Shown: positions 1 through 8,550, counted from the stretch's first letter. The stretch: 64,000 bases of DNA from Pseudoxanthobacter soli DSM 19599 (GCF_900148505.1 NZ_FRXO01000001.1:1-64000), one strand, 5' to 3'. Notes: a model not told the origin generated them from the letters alone. Program-made: numbers and translations.

Positions 1-363
1 ATCGGCGCGCTCTTGCGCGGCACGAAGCGCGAGGACGTGGAGCGCGGCCAGGTGCTGTGCAAGCCCGGCACCGTGACCCCGCACACGGAGTTCGAGGCCG
101 AGGCCTACATCCTGACGAAGGAAGAAGGCGGCCGCCACACCCCGTTCTTCACGAACTACCGTCCGCAGTTCTACTTCCGCACCACGGACGTGACCGGCAT
201 CGTGACGCTGCCGGAAGGCACCGAGATGGTGATGCCGGGCGACAACGTGAAGGTGAAGGTCACCCTCATCGTCCCGATCGCGATGGAAGAGCGCCTGCGC
301 TTCGCCATCCGTGAAGGCGGCCGGACCGTCGGCGCCGGCGTCGTCGCCAAGATCATCAAGTGA
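1..363 (+). CDS. tuf: Elongation factor Tu, C-terminal 120 residues (5' end outside window)
   Basis: EF-Tu delivers aminoacyl-tRNA to the ribosome as a GTP-bound ternary complex. The visible part is the end of domain II and all of domain III, with the family-typical stretches [20 protein letters not shown] and [11 protein letters not shown] and a conserved end ([10 protein letters not shown], then TGA). The GTPase domain lies upstream of the window. The gene is followed directly by a hairpin terminator and a convergent gene, so it is the last gene of its transcript. Neither rpsJ nor tRNA-Trp/secE follows it, although one of these is the usual neighbour of an alphaproteobacterial tuf copy. The identification is secure; which tuf paralogue this is cannot be decided. 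Confidence 0.97.
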   Translation: MGALLRGTKREDVERGQVLCKPGTVTPHTEFEAEAYILTKEEGGRHTPFFTNYRPQFYFRTTDVTGIVTLPEGTEMVMPGDNVKVKVTLIVPIAMEERLRFAIREGGRTVGAGVVAKIIK

Positions 364-456
364 TCTGAATTTCGTTCGATCCCGCCGGCCGCGCCCCGTC
401 GAACGGGCGCGGCCGGTGTGCCGTTCGCCCGGCCATAGGGCAGGGCGGCACAAAAG

Positions 457-490
457 AAAAAGGCGCGCCCCGCAAGGGACGCGCCTTTTT
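457..490. terminator. Bidirectional intrinsic terminator between tuf and the convergent secreted-protein gene
   Basis: The arms AAAAAGGCGCG and CGCGCCTTTTT are perfect inverted repeats around a 12-base loop. The stem is flanked by an A-run on one side and a T-run on the other, so it can terminate transcription from both strands. Confidence 0.85.
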
Positions 491-516
491 CTTTGCCTGA
501 GTACAGGACCGGACGA

Positions 517-957
517 CTACTTCTTCCGCTTGAAGGTGGTCTCGCCGGCGACCGTGATGTGGGTCGGCTCGGAGCCCGGCTGCGTATAGATCAGGTCGAT
601 GGTGTCGGCATCGACCACCGTGCCGCTGAACACGCCGTCGCTGTTGGCGCCGTGGATCTGCTTGCCGTCGTTGGAAACGACGAACACGATCGGCTCGGCG
701 AAGTCCGCGCTCTTGAGCTTGCCCCAAACGCGCTGGCCCTTCTGGCCGACGATGTCGAGCACAAATTCCTTCTCGGACAGGAAGGGCGCTTCGGCGGTTC
801 CGGTCGAATCGGAGAAGTGCGTGCCGGCACCGATCACGACGCTCGACGACGTGCCGGTCCATTCACCGACGAAGTTGATGTCCGCGGCCATCGCCGCGCT
901 TGCGGCCAGCCCGGCCGCGAATGCGCAGCCCGCTGCCAGCGACTTGAATGTGTTCAT
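517..957 (-). CDS. Hypothetical secreted protein, 146 aa
   Basis: The family is not recognised. Residues 1-24 form a clear Sec signal peptide (positive start, Ala-rich core, cleavage after AMA). The mature part begins with a lipocalin-like GEWTGTSSS stretch and is rich in alternating hydrophobic residues, suggesting a small beta-barrel or beta-sandwich; this is inference. It ends in the basic tail KRKK. The ATG is preceded by GGGAGA at good distance, which fixes the start. The gene is convergent with tuf and shares its terminator. A periplasmic or exported location is likely, with unknown function. Confidence 0.75.
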   Translation of the reverse strand: MNTFKSLAAGCAFAAGLAASAAMAADINFVGEWTGTSSSVVIGAGTHFSDSTGTAEAPFLSEKEFVLDIVGQKGQRVWGKLKSADFAEPIVFVVSNDGKQIHGANSDGVFSGTVVDADTIDLIYTQPGSEPTHITVAGETTFKRKK

Positions 958-1017
958 GAGGTTCTCCCAGCCAGGCGAGATATTTCGGCCCGCTCGGCAG
1001 AAGCATAGGCCAAGATT

Positions 1018-1100
1018 CGGGCGGCAGGAACAGGCCGCTAGGAACCGGGCGGCATGAACTGTCCGGCAGGAACGGCCGGCGGGAACCGGCCGGCGGACCG
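1018..1100. repeat. Degenerate short tandem repeats (GGAAC/CCGG-rich)
   Basis: Five or six imperfect copies of a 13-18 base unit of the type (c/g)GG(c/a)GGAACnGGCCGG follow one another in the gap between two minus-strand genes. No function is visible. It may be replication slippage or a degenerate protein-binding array. Confidence 0.4.
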
Positions 1101-1151
1101 GATGTCTGTCGCCGGCTGTCTACGGCCCTGCGGTGTTCGGGCGAGCGGGTC

Positions 1152-1400
1152 TCAGAACAGGCCGAGTTCTTCGGGAATGCGGCCGGCGCTGAACAGGATT
1201 TCCGTCCGCATCTCGCTGCCGGCATCGCGGAAGTCGCCGTGCATGGAGATCGCCATGACGCCCGCCTTGGTGCCGGCGAGGATCTCGGCGCCGCGGCGCG
1301 CCGCGCGTTCGGAAATGCAGCGGATCGGGGCATCGGACAGCAGGCGGCCGCGCGTGCTCTCGCTGAAGGCCTGGATCAGATAGAGGGTCTGCTCGACCAT
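1152..1400 (-). CDS. Small conserved-looking hypothetical protein, 82 aa
   Basis: A soluble protein of 82 residues without signal peptide or membrane segment; no family is recognised. It has an amphipathic N-terminal helix (VEQTLYLIQAFSEST) and a central basic stretch, and ends EELGLF. An AGGTG sequence eight bases before the ATG at 1400 supports this start over a GTG two codons upstream. Codon use is like that of the neighbouring real genes. It is divergent from cfa across a 355-base spacer. Function unknown. Confidence 0.6.
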   Translation of the reverse strand: MVEQTLYLIQAFSESTRGRLLSDAPIRCISERAARRGAEILAGTKAGVMAISMHGDFRDAGSEMRTEILFSAGRIPEELGLF

Positions 1401-1755
1401 TGTCACAACACCTGCATTGTACGCCGGGCGTCCGCCCGATTAGCCAGCCAGACCGATCGGGTCGGCGAGCGCTTTGAATGCGCGCCCCCCGGTTCGGCGC
1501 TGTACCCAAGCCTGTTTTAGCCGGAGCCCGTTACGGAAGCGTCGACGCGATCGAGAAAAATGTGCCGATCGATGCTTTGCCGGGCGTTCCGTGGGCCACG
1601 GCCGCCTGCGACAAAGCCGCACGGGCGCGCCGCCGCGGCCCGGCCGGTCGATTGCGACGCGACATCTGGCATCCGGCGAGCGCCTCGCTTAACGTGCGCG
1701 CAAATTTCGGGGCGCCGTCAGGCGCCGTCGATGCCGATTCGGGAGATGCACGCGC
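1401..1755. other. Divergent intergenic region upstream of cfa
   Basis: About 355 bases with no convincing gene. A short inverted repeat (GGGCG-TC-CGCCC, 1426-1437) lies close to the minus-strand start. The region must hold both divergent promoters, but no clear -35/-10 pair can be named by eye. Confidence 0.4.
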
Positions 1756-3069
1756 GTGACGAAGGACGACAGGCTGCTGAAGGCGGCGCGGACCGCGATC
1801 AACCACATCGCGGGCGAGCTGCGGGCCGACCTGGTGGTGACGCTGTGGAATGGCGAGACCATTCCGCTCGGGCCGAATGCCAGGGGCGATCTCGGCTTCG
1901 TGATCCGCACGCCGGTGGCGATCACCCGCCTGCTGCGCGGCCGGCGCCTCACCACGCTGGTGGAGCTGATGGCGGCGGGCGACATCGACATCGTCGGCGG
2001 CACGCTGCTCGACGTTGCCGCGCGCCGGGGTGAGATCGGCTCGAAGGGGCTCGTCAAGCGCCTCAACAAGTGGCTGCTGCTGCGCTCGCTGCTGCCGTTC
2101 CTGTTCGCCTCCACCAAGGAGGCGTCGGCGCCTGCCGCCGGCCATGCCTATCAGGGCGATCAGGCCGCCCGCGACGAGCAGGGGCGCGACAACAAGGCCC
2201 TCGTGCAGTTCCACTACGACCTGTCGAACGCGTTCTACGGCCTCTTCCTCGATCCGGAGATGCAATATTCCTGCGCCTATTTCCCGCGCTGGGATGCCGG
2301 CATCGAGGAAGCGCAGATCGCCAAGCTCGACATGATCTGCCGCAAGCTGCGGCTGAAGCCGGGCGAAAAGTTCCTCGATATCGGCTGCGGCTGGGGCGGG
2401 CTCGTCTGCCACGCCGCGCGCAACTACGGCGTCGATGCCCACGGCGTGACGCTGTCCCAGGCGCAATATGATTTCGTGCAGGAAAAGATCGCGCGCCTCG
2501 GCCTGCAGGGCAAGGTGCACGTCGAGCTGAAGGACTATCGCGCCGTCGAGGGCACGTTCGACAAGATCGCGTCCATCGGCATGTTCGAGCATGTCGGGCT
2601 AGACAACCAGACCGCCTATTTCACCAAGATGCGCGAGCTGCTGCGTCCGCGCGGCCTGCTGCTCAACCACGCTATCACCCGGCCCGCCAAGAAGACCGAA
2701 GAGGCCTTCCGCAAGAAGCGGCCGGAATACGCCGCCATCGTGAACTACATCTTCCCCGGCAGCGAGCTCGACCATATCGGCCACTCCGTGTCCGCCATCG
2801 AACGGCACGGCTTCGAGATCCACGACGTGGAAGGCTGGCGGGAGCATTATGCCCGCACCACCAAGCTCTGGTGCGAACGGCTCTATGCCAATCGCGACAG
2901 GGCGATCGCGGAGGTGGGCGAGGCGAAGACGCGGCTGTGGCTGCTCTATCTCGCCGGCGTCTCGCTCGGGTTCGAGCGCGGCACCATCGGCATCTTCCAG
3001 ACGCTGGGCTCGCGCCGCGCCAAGGGCCTGTCCGGCCTGCCGCCGACCCGCGCCGATCTCTACCGGTAA
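1756..3069 (+). CDS. cfa: Cyclopropane-fatty-acyl-phospholipid synthase
   Basis: Transfers a methylene group from S-adenosylmethionine to the double bond of unsaturated acyl chains in membrane phospholipids, stiffening the membrane in stationary phase or acid. The 437-residue length fits the family. Residues 1-120 are the N-terminal accessory domain. The catalytic domain follows, with the family block QFHYDLSNAFYGLFLD (about 151-166), YSCAYF (171-176) and the SAM-binding glycine motif FLDIGCGWGGL (206-216). The GTG start follows a short GC-rich leader; an ATG start was not available near the conserved N terminus. The gene is monocistronic and ends in a hairpin terminator. Confidence 0.93.
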   Translation: MTKDDRLLKAARTAINHIAGELRADLVVTLWNGETIPLGPNARGDLGFVIRTPVAITRLLRGRRLTTLVELMAAGDIDIVGGTLLDVAARRGEIGSKGLVKRLNKWLLLRSLLPFLFASTKEASAPAAGHAYQGDQAARDEQGRDNKALVQFHYDLSNAFYGLFLDPEMQYSCAYFPRWDAGIEEAQIAKLDMICRKLRLKPGEKFLDIGCGWGGLVCHAARNYGVDAHGVTLSQAQYDFVQEKIARLGLQGKVHVELKDYRAVEGTFDKIASIGMFEHVGLDNQTAYFTKMRELLRPRGLLLNHAITRPAKKTEEAFRKKRPEYAAIVNYIFPGSELDHIGHSVSAIERHGFEIHDVEGWREHYARTTKLWCERLYANRDRAIAEVGEAKTRLWLLYLAGVSLGFERGTIGIFQTLGSRRAKGLSGLPPTRADLYR

Positions 3070-3088
3070 CAACGGCTCAAAAACAACG

Positions 3089-3112
3089 ACGGCCCGCGCA
3101 CCGGCGGGCCGT
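3089..3112. terminator. Hairpin between cfa and a convergent small gene
   Basis: Perfect nine-base arms (ACGGCCCGC / GCGGGCCGT) with a six-base loop lie 20 bases after the cfa stop. No strong T-run follows on the plus strand, so it may act as a stability hairpin or a weak bidirectional terminator. Confidence 0.6.
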
Positions 3113-3141
3113 TCACAAAACTCGTTGGGACGAGCACGGGC

Positions 3142-3339
3142 TCAGCCGCCCGCCGGATCGACGTCCTTGCGCTCGTCGTCGGAAGAGACGTCCGGGAGCA
3201 TTCCCGAGCCGGGCGTCGACATCGGATTGGTCAGGTGTGGCTTGGCGTGAGGTCCCGCCGGATGCGCCTGTTCCGTCGGCGTCTCCGGCGTCGTTCCGGT
3301 GTCGCGCGGGCCGGCTGTGCCGGGTTCATGGAAAACCAT
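3142..3339 (-). CDS. Small hydrophilic hypothetical protein, 65 aa
   Basis: Reading from the ATG at 3339 gives 65 residues rich in Pro, Thr, Gly and Asp, with no hydrophobic stretch: MVFHEPGTAG at the start and an acidic end (LPDVSSDDERKDVDPAGG). It is probably intrinsically disordered. The ATG is preceded by a perfect AGGAGG eight bases upstream, which argues for a real gene and against the longer upstream-extended reading. It is convergent with cfa. Function unknown; similar short Pro/Asp-rich proteins occur in this order. Confidence 0.6.
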   Translation of the reverse strand: MVFHEPGTAGPRDTGTTPETPTEQAHPAGPHAKPHLTNPMSTPGSGMLPDVSSDDERKDVDPAGG

Positions 3340-3687
3340 CGTCGGGCCTCCTGCATCGGGCATGGCGGCATGCCTGCCCACCCTATCAACGCGCGCCCGA
3401 AATCCCGGTTCCGGCCCGCTCCGCGCCCTCGCGGCTGCCATCGCAGACCGCCGCATCTGCCGTAAGCGGCACCGCGCCAGCCGGAGATCTCCCGCGCGCT
3501 TCACCTCCATCAAGCCTCATCGCGCCGTCGGCGCCTTGATGCGCCGCAAGGGCCGCGGGCCATGGCGGCCCCGTCCGGGGAGGCGGGGCAGGAGGGCAGG
3601 GCAGGAGGACAGCGCAGAAGGAAAGGGCAGGACGACCGGGCGGATATCCCTGTTGTCCAGATCTGTTCGATCTGAACGGGCCGCACT
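3340..3687. other. Intergenic region with purine-rich low-complexity tract and partial dispersed repeat
   Basis: No gene is seen in about 350 bases. Positions 3577-3640 are a G/A-rich tract with repeated GGGCAGG and GGAGG units. From 3641 a partial copy of the dispersed repeat begins and runs into the stop codon of the next gene. Confidence 0.5.
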
Positions 3688-3691
3688 CTAG
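3641..3691 (+). repeat. Dispersed intergenic repeat, partial copy (right half)
   Basis: Matches the right half of the full element at 57123-57242: a GGATATCC segment, the inverted arms AGATC/GATCT, the CTGAACGGG block and the terminal CTCTAG. The terminal CTAG contains the TAG stop of the minus-strand dehydratase gene. Confidence 0.7.
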
Positions 3692-5745
3692 CGGCGCTGC
3701 GCCGGTGCGAACGAGACCGGGACGACGTTGATCTCCGCCACGCCCGTACCTCCTCCCACGCCCGTGCCGCTCGTGGCCTTGTCCGCGCGCTCGCCAGCCT
3801 TGCCGTCCGTCGCCGGCCGGTGGGTGGCGACGATGTCGACGGTCGCCGCGATCGGCCGGTATTCCGGCACGGCGCGGCAGAGCAGGCCGATGGCGGCCGC
3901 CACGTCGGTGTTCTCGACCGCGGCGCGCAGGCCCGCGAGCAGGTCGGCGAGTTCCGCCGCGTCGACGCCGTTCTCGCGGCTGCGCATGATCTTCGGATGC
4001 TGGGTCGGCATCGGATTGTCGCCGATCAGCAGTTCCTCATAGAGCTTCTCGCCCGGCCTGAGGCCGGTATAGACGATGTCGACATCGCCGTCGGGCGTCG
4101 CCGCGTCGCGCACCTTGAGGCCGTGCAGCTCGATCATCCGCCGGGCGAGATCGTCGATGCGCACCGGCTCGCCCATGTCGAGCAGGAAAACCTCGCCGCC
4201 GCTCGCCATCGCGCCCGCCTGCACCACGAGCTGGGCGGCTTCCGGGATCGTCATGAAGAAGCGGGTGACGTCGGGATGCGTCACCGTCACCGGGCCACCG
4301 CGCTTGATCTGCCGCTCGAACAGCGGCACCACCGAGCCGGACGAGCCGAGCACGTTGCCGAACCGCACCATGGAGAACACGGTGCCGGTGGAGCGGGTCT
4401 GCGCGTCCTGGCAGACGAGTTCCGCCCACCGCTTGGTCGCGCCCATCACGTTGGTCGGGCGCACCGCCTTGTCGGTCGAGACCAGCGTGAACCGCTCGAC
4501 GCCATGGCGCATTGCCTCCCGTACCACGGCGTCGGTGCCGAGCACGTTGTTGGCAAGGCCGCCGAGCACGTTCTGCTCCACCAGGGGCACGTGCTTGTAG
4601 GCGGCGGCGTGATAGACGGTCTCGATGCCGAACGCCTCGATCACCTCGCCGACGCGCTTGCCGTCGCAGACATTGCCGAGCACGGGATAGATTGCCGGCA
4701 CCGCCATGTCGTCCCGCTCGGCGACCGCGAGCGCGATGTCGCGCAGTTCCTCGTCGATGGAATAGAGCGCGAATTCGCTGATCTCGTAGAGCACGATCAG
4801 GCGCGGCCCGAGCGCGACGATCTGGCGGCAGAGCTGCGAGCCGATCGAGCCGCCCGCGCCCGTCACCATCACCGCCTTGCCGCGGATCGAGGGCGACAGC
4901 AGGTCGATGTGGGGATCGACACTCGCCCGCTCCAGCAGATCCTCGGGCGTCACCGGCCGAAGCGCGTCGATCCGCGCCATGCCGGTCAGAAGCTCCGGCG
5001 TGGATGGCACCGTCTGCACCATCACGTCGAGGTCGGACAGCCGCTTCACCAGCGCCTGCCGGCGCCGAAGCGGGATCGAGGGCATGGCGAGCAGCAGCCG
5101 CTTGACGCCGTGGCGGTCGATCAGCGCCTGCAGTTCGCCCGGCGGATAGACCCGCCGCCCGCTGATGTGCGTGCCCTGCAGCGTATGGTCGTCGTCGACG
5201 AACGCCACCACTTCGTATTCGCGGCCGGCATCGAGCGCCATGTGGAGTTGCAGTCCGGCCCGTCCGGCGCCGTAGACGATCACCGGCTCCAGGTCGTGCA
5301 GCCGGCGGGTCAGCCAGAAGAAATAGGACTGCCCGGCGAGCCGGCTGCCCCACGTCATCAGGAAATAGAGAATGCCGAAGATCACCGGCACCGAACGCGG
5401 CACCATCAGGTGCGGCGCGAGATAGGCGAGCACATAGAGCCCGATCACGAGCCCAACCACGCCGCGCGCGATGATGAAGGCGGCGGTGCGGTCGGAGGAG
5501 CGCACCAGAATGCGGTAGACGCCGCTCCACCAGAACAGCGCCACCGCCACGAACGGGGCGACGGCGAACACCGGCAGGCCCGGCGTCAGGATCCACCATT
5601 CCCAGAAATCGGCGAGGCGAAGTCCATAGGCGCACCACAGCGCGATCGGCGCCAGCAGCGCGTCGATCGCCGCGAACGAGAGCCGGCGCGTCAGGCGCGG
5701 CACCTCGTAGAGCCGGCGGTGGAGGCGGTCCCACAACGTCTTCAT
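3688..5745 (-). CDS. FlaA1/CapD/PglF-type membrane-bound nucleotide-sugar 4,6-dehydratase
   Basis: Probably converts UDP-GlcNAc to a 4-keto-6-deoxy sugar used for capsule, O-antigen or glycan initiation. From the ATG at 5745 it has 685 residues: about four membrane helices (20-140), a first Rossmann-like domain with GAGRAG (159-164), then an extended SDR domain with TGAGGSIG (295-302), YKHVPLVE, STDKA (423-427) and MGATKR. In the last motif Met replaces the catalytic Tyr of ordinary SDR enzymes, as is typical of this subfamily. The upstream-extended reading adds 18 low-complexity residues and is not preferred; the ribosome site is weak. The gene lies downstream of an O-antigen-ligase-like gene on the same strand. 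Confidence 0.9.
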   Translation of the reverse strand: MKTLWDRLHRRLYEVPRLTRRLSFAAIDALLAPIALWCAYGLRLADFWEWWILTPGLPVFAVAPFVAVALFWWSGVYRILVRSSDRTAAFIIARGVVGLVIGLYVLAYLAPHLMVPRSVPVIFGILYFLMTWGSRLAGQSYFFWLTRRLHDLEPVIVYGAGRAGLQLHMALDAGREYEVVAFVDDDHTLQGTHISGRRVYPPGELQALIDRHGVKRLLLAMPSIPLRRRQALVKRLSDLDVMVQTVPSTPELLTGMARIDALRPVTPEDLLERASVDPHIDLLSPSIRGKAVMVTGAGGSIGSQLCRQIVALGPRLIVLYEISEFALYSIDEELRDIALAVAERDDMAVPAIYPVLGNVCDGKRVGEVIEAFGIETVYHAAAYKHVPLVEQNVLGGLANNVLGTDAVVREAMRHGVERFTLVSTDKAVRPTNVMGATKRWAELVCQDAQTRSTGTVFSMVRFGNVLGSSGSVVPLFERQIKRGGPVTVTHPDVTRFFMTIPEAAQLVVQAGAMASGGEVFLLDMGEPVRIDDLARRMIELHGLKVRDAATPDGDVDIVYTGLRPGEKLYEELLIGDNPMPTQHPKIMRSRENGVDAAELADLLAGLRAAVENTDVAAAIGLLCRAVPEYRPIAATVDIVATHRPATDGKAGERADKATSGTGVGGGTGVAEINVVPVSFAPAQRR

Positions 5746-5977
5746 CACGACCGTGCGTTCCGGGCGGCCGCGGCCGGCGCAGCATGGTGCCTGCCGCACG
5801 CAGCGCGGGCGGGGCAGGGCGGCGCTGTCGGCGCGGGCGGCATCGGGCTTTGCGTCACTTCCATCGTCCCGGTTCGGCGCAGGCGGTTCCGGGCGCGATC
5901 GCGGCCGGCGCGGCGCTCGATCCGTGGCCGCCTGATCTCGAAACTATCATATCGGCGCGCATATTAGCGCCCCTTCT

Positions 5978-7255
5978 TCACGCAGGCGAACGCCGCGGCA
6001 TCCCCGGTGGGCCGTCCGGCATCTCCTCGCGCGGCCAGCCGACGGCGAGCGCCAGCGGCAACCAGAGATAAAGATAGACCGAATTGATGAACGAAACCGG
6101 ATTGGCGAGATCGGTCGCCATGAACACCGTCGCGAACACGATCACCCACAGCGACATCATCCGCAGTGGCGTGGCTGGCCGCGTCAGGCAGGCATGGAGG
6201 GCGTTCAGGATCAGCGCGATGTAGGCGAGCGCGCAGGGAATGCCGTAATAGAACGCCATCGACAGATAGCCGTTGTGGGGATGCTGGCCGAACGGATGCT
6301 TCACCAGCGTTCCCGGTCCGGCCCCGAACAGCGGGTGCGCCGCGATCTCGGTGCCGACGACCCGCCAGATGCTCAGCCGGTGCGACGTGCGGCAGAGGTC
6401 CGTCGCGCTTGCCGTCAGCGTGTTCTCCTCCTGCAGCCGGTCGCTGCAGCCGGTCTGGTCGAGATAGGGTTCGGCGACGACGAGGCCGATGGGAATCGCG
6501 ATGGCGCCGGCGATCATCACTGCTGCCACGGCGATGCGCAGCCGCCCGACCGGCAGCCGCCACAGCACCAGCGCGATGAGCGTGCTCAGCAGGAACGCCA
6601 TCCACGGGCCACGGCTATAGGTCAGGAACAGCCCGGCGAGGTTGAGGGCGAGCGCGGCAAGCGCCAGCAGGCGCAAGCCACCGCGGCCGGCGAAGACGGC
6701 GACCGCCGCCGCGGCCGAGCCGAATGCCAGGATGGCGGCGGAGGGAACCGGGTTGTCGCCCGTCCCGTAGAGCCGCAGCCGCGGAAACAACACCCACAGA
6801 TCGTGCTCGATGAAGATGCGGCCGACGATGGCCTCCAGCGCGCCGAGCGCGACCAGCACGCCCGCGACCAGCGGCAGCGCCCGCGCCAGCCCCGCGTCCC
6901 GCCGCGTCGCCGCGATCACCGTCACCGCGAACAGGAACACCGGCACGATGTTCCATGTCGCCGACCACGTGCGCCCGGAGGCGAACTGGCCTCGCCCGAC
7001 GACGCCGACCGCCATCCAGACCGCCATGAAGGCGAAGATCAGGGCCATCCGCCGCAGCGTGGCGTCGCGGAAGATGGCGGTCCTCAGTCCGGAATCGGTT
7101 GAGAGCGCCCAGGCACCGGCCAGTGTCCACGCCAGATAGGTCGCGAGCCAGAAGGGATGCAGCGGCACCGCCGCGACGCCGAAGATCGTCGCGTAGACGA
7201 TGATCGTGAACGGGTCGCGGGGGCGGTGCGCGACAGCGCCGGCAGGGTGTGGCAT
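5978..7255 (-). CDS. O-antigen ligase/polymerase (Wzy/WaaL-like) family membrane protein
   Basis: An integral membrane protein of 425 residues with ten or more hydrophobic segments from residue 15 on. The large periplasmic loop contains HPFGQHPHNGYL, the type of His-rich motif found in Wzy_C ligases and polymerases, and TYSRGPWMAFL precedes it. Such proteins join undecaprenyl-linked glycans to lipid A-core or to each other, or to protein. Ligase and polymerase cannot be told apart here. The ATG at 7255 (MPHPAGAVAHRPRD) is chosen because the longer reading adds a basic, atypical leader. It lies 232 bases upstream of the dehydratase gene, same strand, and is divergent from the sugar transferase. 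Confidence 0.85.
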   Translation of the reverse strand: MPHPAGAVAHRPRDPFTIIVYATIFGVAAVPLHPFWLATYLAWTLAGAWALSTDSGLRTAIFRDATLRRMALIFAFMAVWMAVGVVGRGQFASGRTWSATWNIVPVFLFAVTVIAATRRDAGLARALPLVAGVLVALGALEAIVGRIFIEHDLWVLFPRLRLYGTGDNPVPSAAILAFGSAAAAVAVFAGRGGLRLLALAALALNLAGLFLTYSRGPWMAFLLSTLIALVLWRLPVGRLRIAVAAVMIAGAIAIPIGLVVAEPYLDQTGCSDRLQEENTLTASATDLCRTSHRLSIWRVVGTEIAAHPLFGAGPGTLVKHPFGQHPHNGYLSMAFYYGIPCALAYIALILNALHACLTRPATPLRMMSLWVIVFATVFMATDLANPVSFINSVYLYLWLPLALAVGWPREEMPDGPPGMPRRSPA

Positions 7256-7458
7256 CGCGGTGGCTTTCGTGGGAAACAGAGGCCGCATGGTCCGGGCGGG
7301 CCGCTCACATCGCACGTCCCTCGTTGCCGGCGGGCGGCCGGGCCGGCTGCGGGCGGAACCCCGCCCGGGACATATCGGGTGAAAACGGCTTTGTCTCGCG
7401 CATCCGCAGCGTTAATCACCAAAACGTGGCGCGATCCGGGACGGCGGCAACGGGACCG

Positions 7459-7490
7459 GGGACAAACTTGCTAGGGCTGGGACAAACTTG
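7459..7490 (+). repeat. Direct repeat GGGACAAACTTG with 20-base period at a TTG start
   Basis: Two exact 12-base copies (7459-7470, 7479-7490). The second contains the TTG start codon of the sugar transferase; the first contains a TTG that opens a seven-codon frame ending in a TGA that overlaps that start. It may be a translational-coupling leader, a regulator site or a simple duplication. Confidence 0.5.
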
Positions 7491-8066
7491 AAACGGGCTT
7501 TCGATCTCCTCGCCTCGGCGGCCGGCTTCGTGGTGCTTCTTCCGGTGCTGGCGGTGTGCCTCGTGCTGATCCGCCTCGATTCGCCGGGCAATCCGCTGTT
7601 CGTGCAGACGCGGGTCGGGCGCGGCGAGAAGCCGTTCCGCTGCTACAAGCTCAGAACGATGAAGATCGACACCCCGAACGTGGCGTCCCACCATGTCGGT
7701 ACGGCCGCCATCACCGGCCTCGGCCATTTCCTGCGCCGCACCAAGCTCGACGAACTGCCGCAGCTCTGGAACGTCATCACCGGGGAGATGAGCCTCGTCG
7801 GCCCGCGCCCGTGCCTGCCGAGCCAGAAGGAGCTGATCGAGGCGCGCCGCCGTCGCGGCGTCTACCGGCTCCGGCCTGGAATCACCGGCCTCGCGCAGAT
7901 CCGCGACATCGACATGTCCGTGCCCGAGCGCCTCGCGGTGGTCGACGCGGAATATCTCGAAACCCGCAGCTTCCTCGGCGATCTCGCGATCATCCTTGCG
8001 ACGGCGCGGGGCGGCGGGCAGGGCGACGCCGCGCGTGGGCGCCGCAAGCCGCCTGAAGGGCGCTGA
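7488..8066 (+). CDS. PglC/WbaP-type polyprenol-phosphate sugar-1-phosphate transferase
   Basis: Transfers a sugar phosphate from a nucleotide sugar to undecaprenyl phosphate, the first membrane step in building a glycan. At 192 residues it is the minimal (PglC-like) monotopic form: one re-entrant membrane helix (about 7-27), then KLRTMK, the catalytic Asp-Glu pair in [24 protein letters not shown] and YRLRPGITG. The start is TTG, because the conserved N terminus ([12 protein letters not shown]) begins directly after it and no ATG or GTG is available. It is divergent from the ligase-like gene; together with the PglF-type dehydratase these form a small glycan locus. The Gly/Arg-rich tail ends in a 26-base tandem duplication. 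Confidence 0.88.
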   Translation: MKRAFDLLASAAGFVVLLPVLAVCLVLIRLDSPGNPLFVQTRVGRGEKPFRCYKLRTMKIDTPNVASHHVGTAAITGLGHFLRRTKLDELPQLWNVITGEMSLVGPRPCLPSQKELIEARRRRGVYRLRPGITGLAQIRDIDMSVPERLAVVDAEYLETRSFLGDLAIILATARGGGQGDAARGRRKPPEGR

Positions 8067-8097
8067 TCGCGAAGCCGCCTGAAGAGCGCTGATCGCG
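8046..8097 (+). repeat. 26-base tandem duplication spanning the stop codon
   Basis: Positions 8046-8071 and 8072-8097 are identical except for one base. The TGA stop of the sugar transferase (8064-8066) lies in the first unit, so the second unit carries an untranslated copy of the last codons. Confidence 0.85.
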
Positions 8098-8214
8098 CCG
8101 CGACGCCGCTCCGGCAACGGGGCCGGGGAGCCGCGCGGAAACACACGCGCCCGCCGGCCGGGATCGCTGATCCGGCAGGCAGGCGCCGTTGAAGTGCTGC
8201 GAAGTCGGGCGGCC

Positions 8215-8550
8215 TCAGGCCGCGTCGTGCACCGCCACGCCGCGGTCCTTCATCAGGTCCTGCAGTTCGCCGGCCTGGAACATCTCGCGCACGATATCGC
8301 AACCGCCGACGAACTCGCCCTTCACGTAGAGCTGGGGAATGGTCGGCCAGTTGGAATAGTCCTTGATGCCCTGACGCAGCTCGGCCGATTCCAGCACGTT
8401 GATGCCCTTGTAGGGCACGCCGAGATAATCGAGGATCTGCACCACCTGGCCGGAGAAGCCGCACTGCGGGAAGGTGGGGGTGCCCTTCATGAACAGCACC
8501 ACGTCGGTGCCCTTCACTTCCGAATCGATGAAGTCGTTGATCGCGGTCAT
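8215..8550 (-). CDS. grxD: Monothiol glutaredoxin (Grx4/GrxD family)
   Basis: Binds a [2Fe-2S] cluster with glutathione and BolA and hands clusters on in the cytoplasm. The 111 residues have the single-cysteine active site CGFS (FPQCGFSGQ), the WPTIPQLYV block with cis-Pro and the GGCDIV glutathione-binding motif. The ATG at 8550 is preceded by AGGAAAG; the upstream-extended start adds eight residues and lacks such a site. The partner gene bolA lies upstream on the same strand, as in many alphaproteobacteria. Confidence 0.95.
   Translation of the reverse strand: MTAINDFIDSEVKGTDVVLFMKGTPTFPQCGFSGQVVQILDYLGVPYKGINVLESAELRQGIKDYSNWPTIPQLYVKGEFVGGCDIVREMFQAGELQDLMKDRGVAVHDAA

Noticed and set aside
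3820-5967. Long open frame on the plus strand (about 715 codons) across the dehydratase gene
   Set aside because: It lies antisense to a clear enzyme gene. Its product is His/Arg/Asp-rich without any domain, as expected for the reverse frame of high-GC codon usage.
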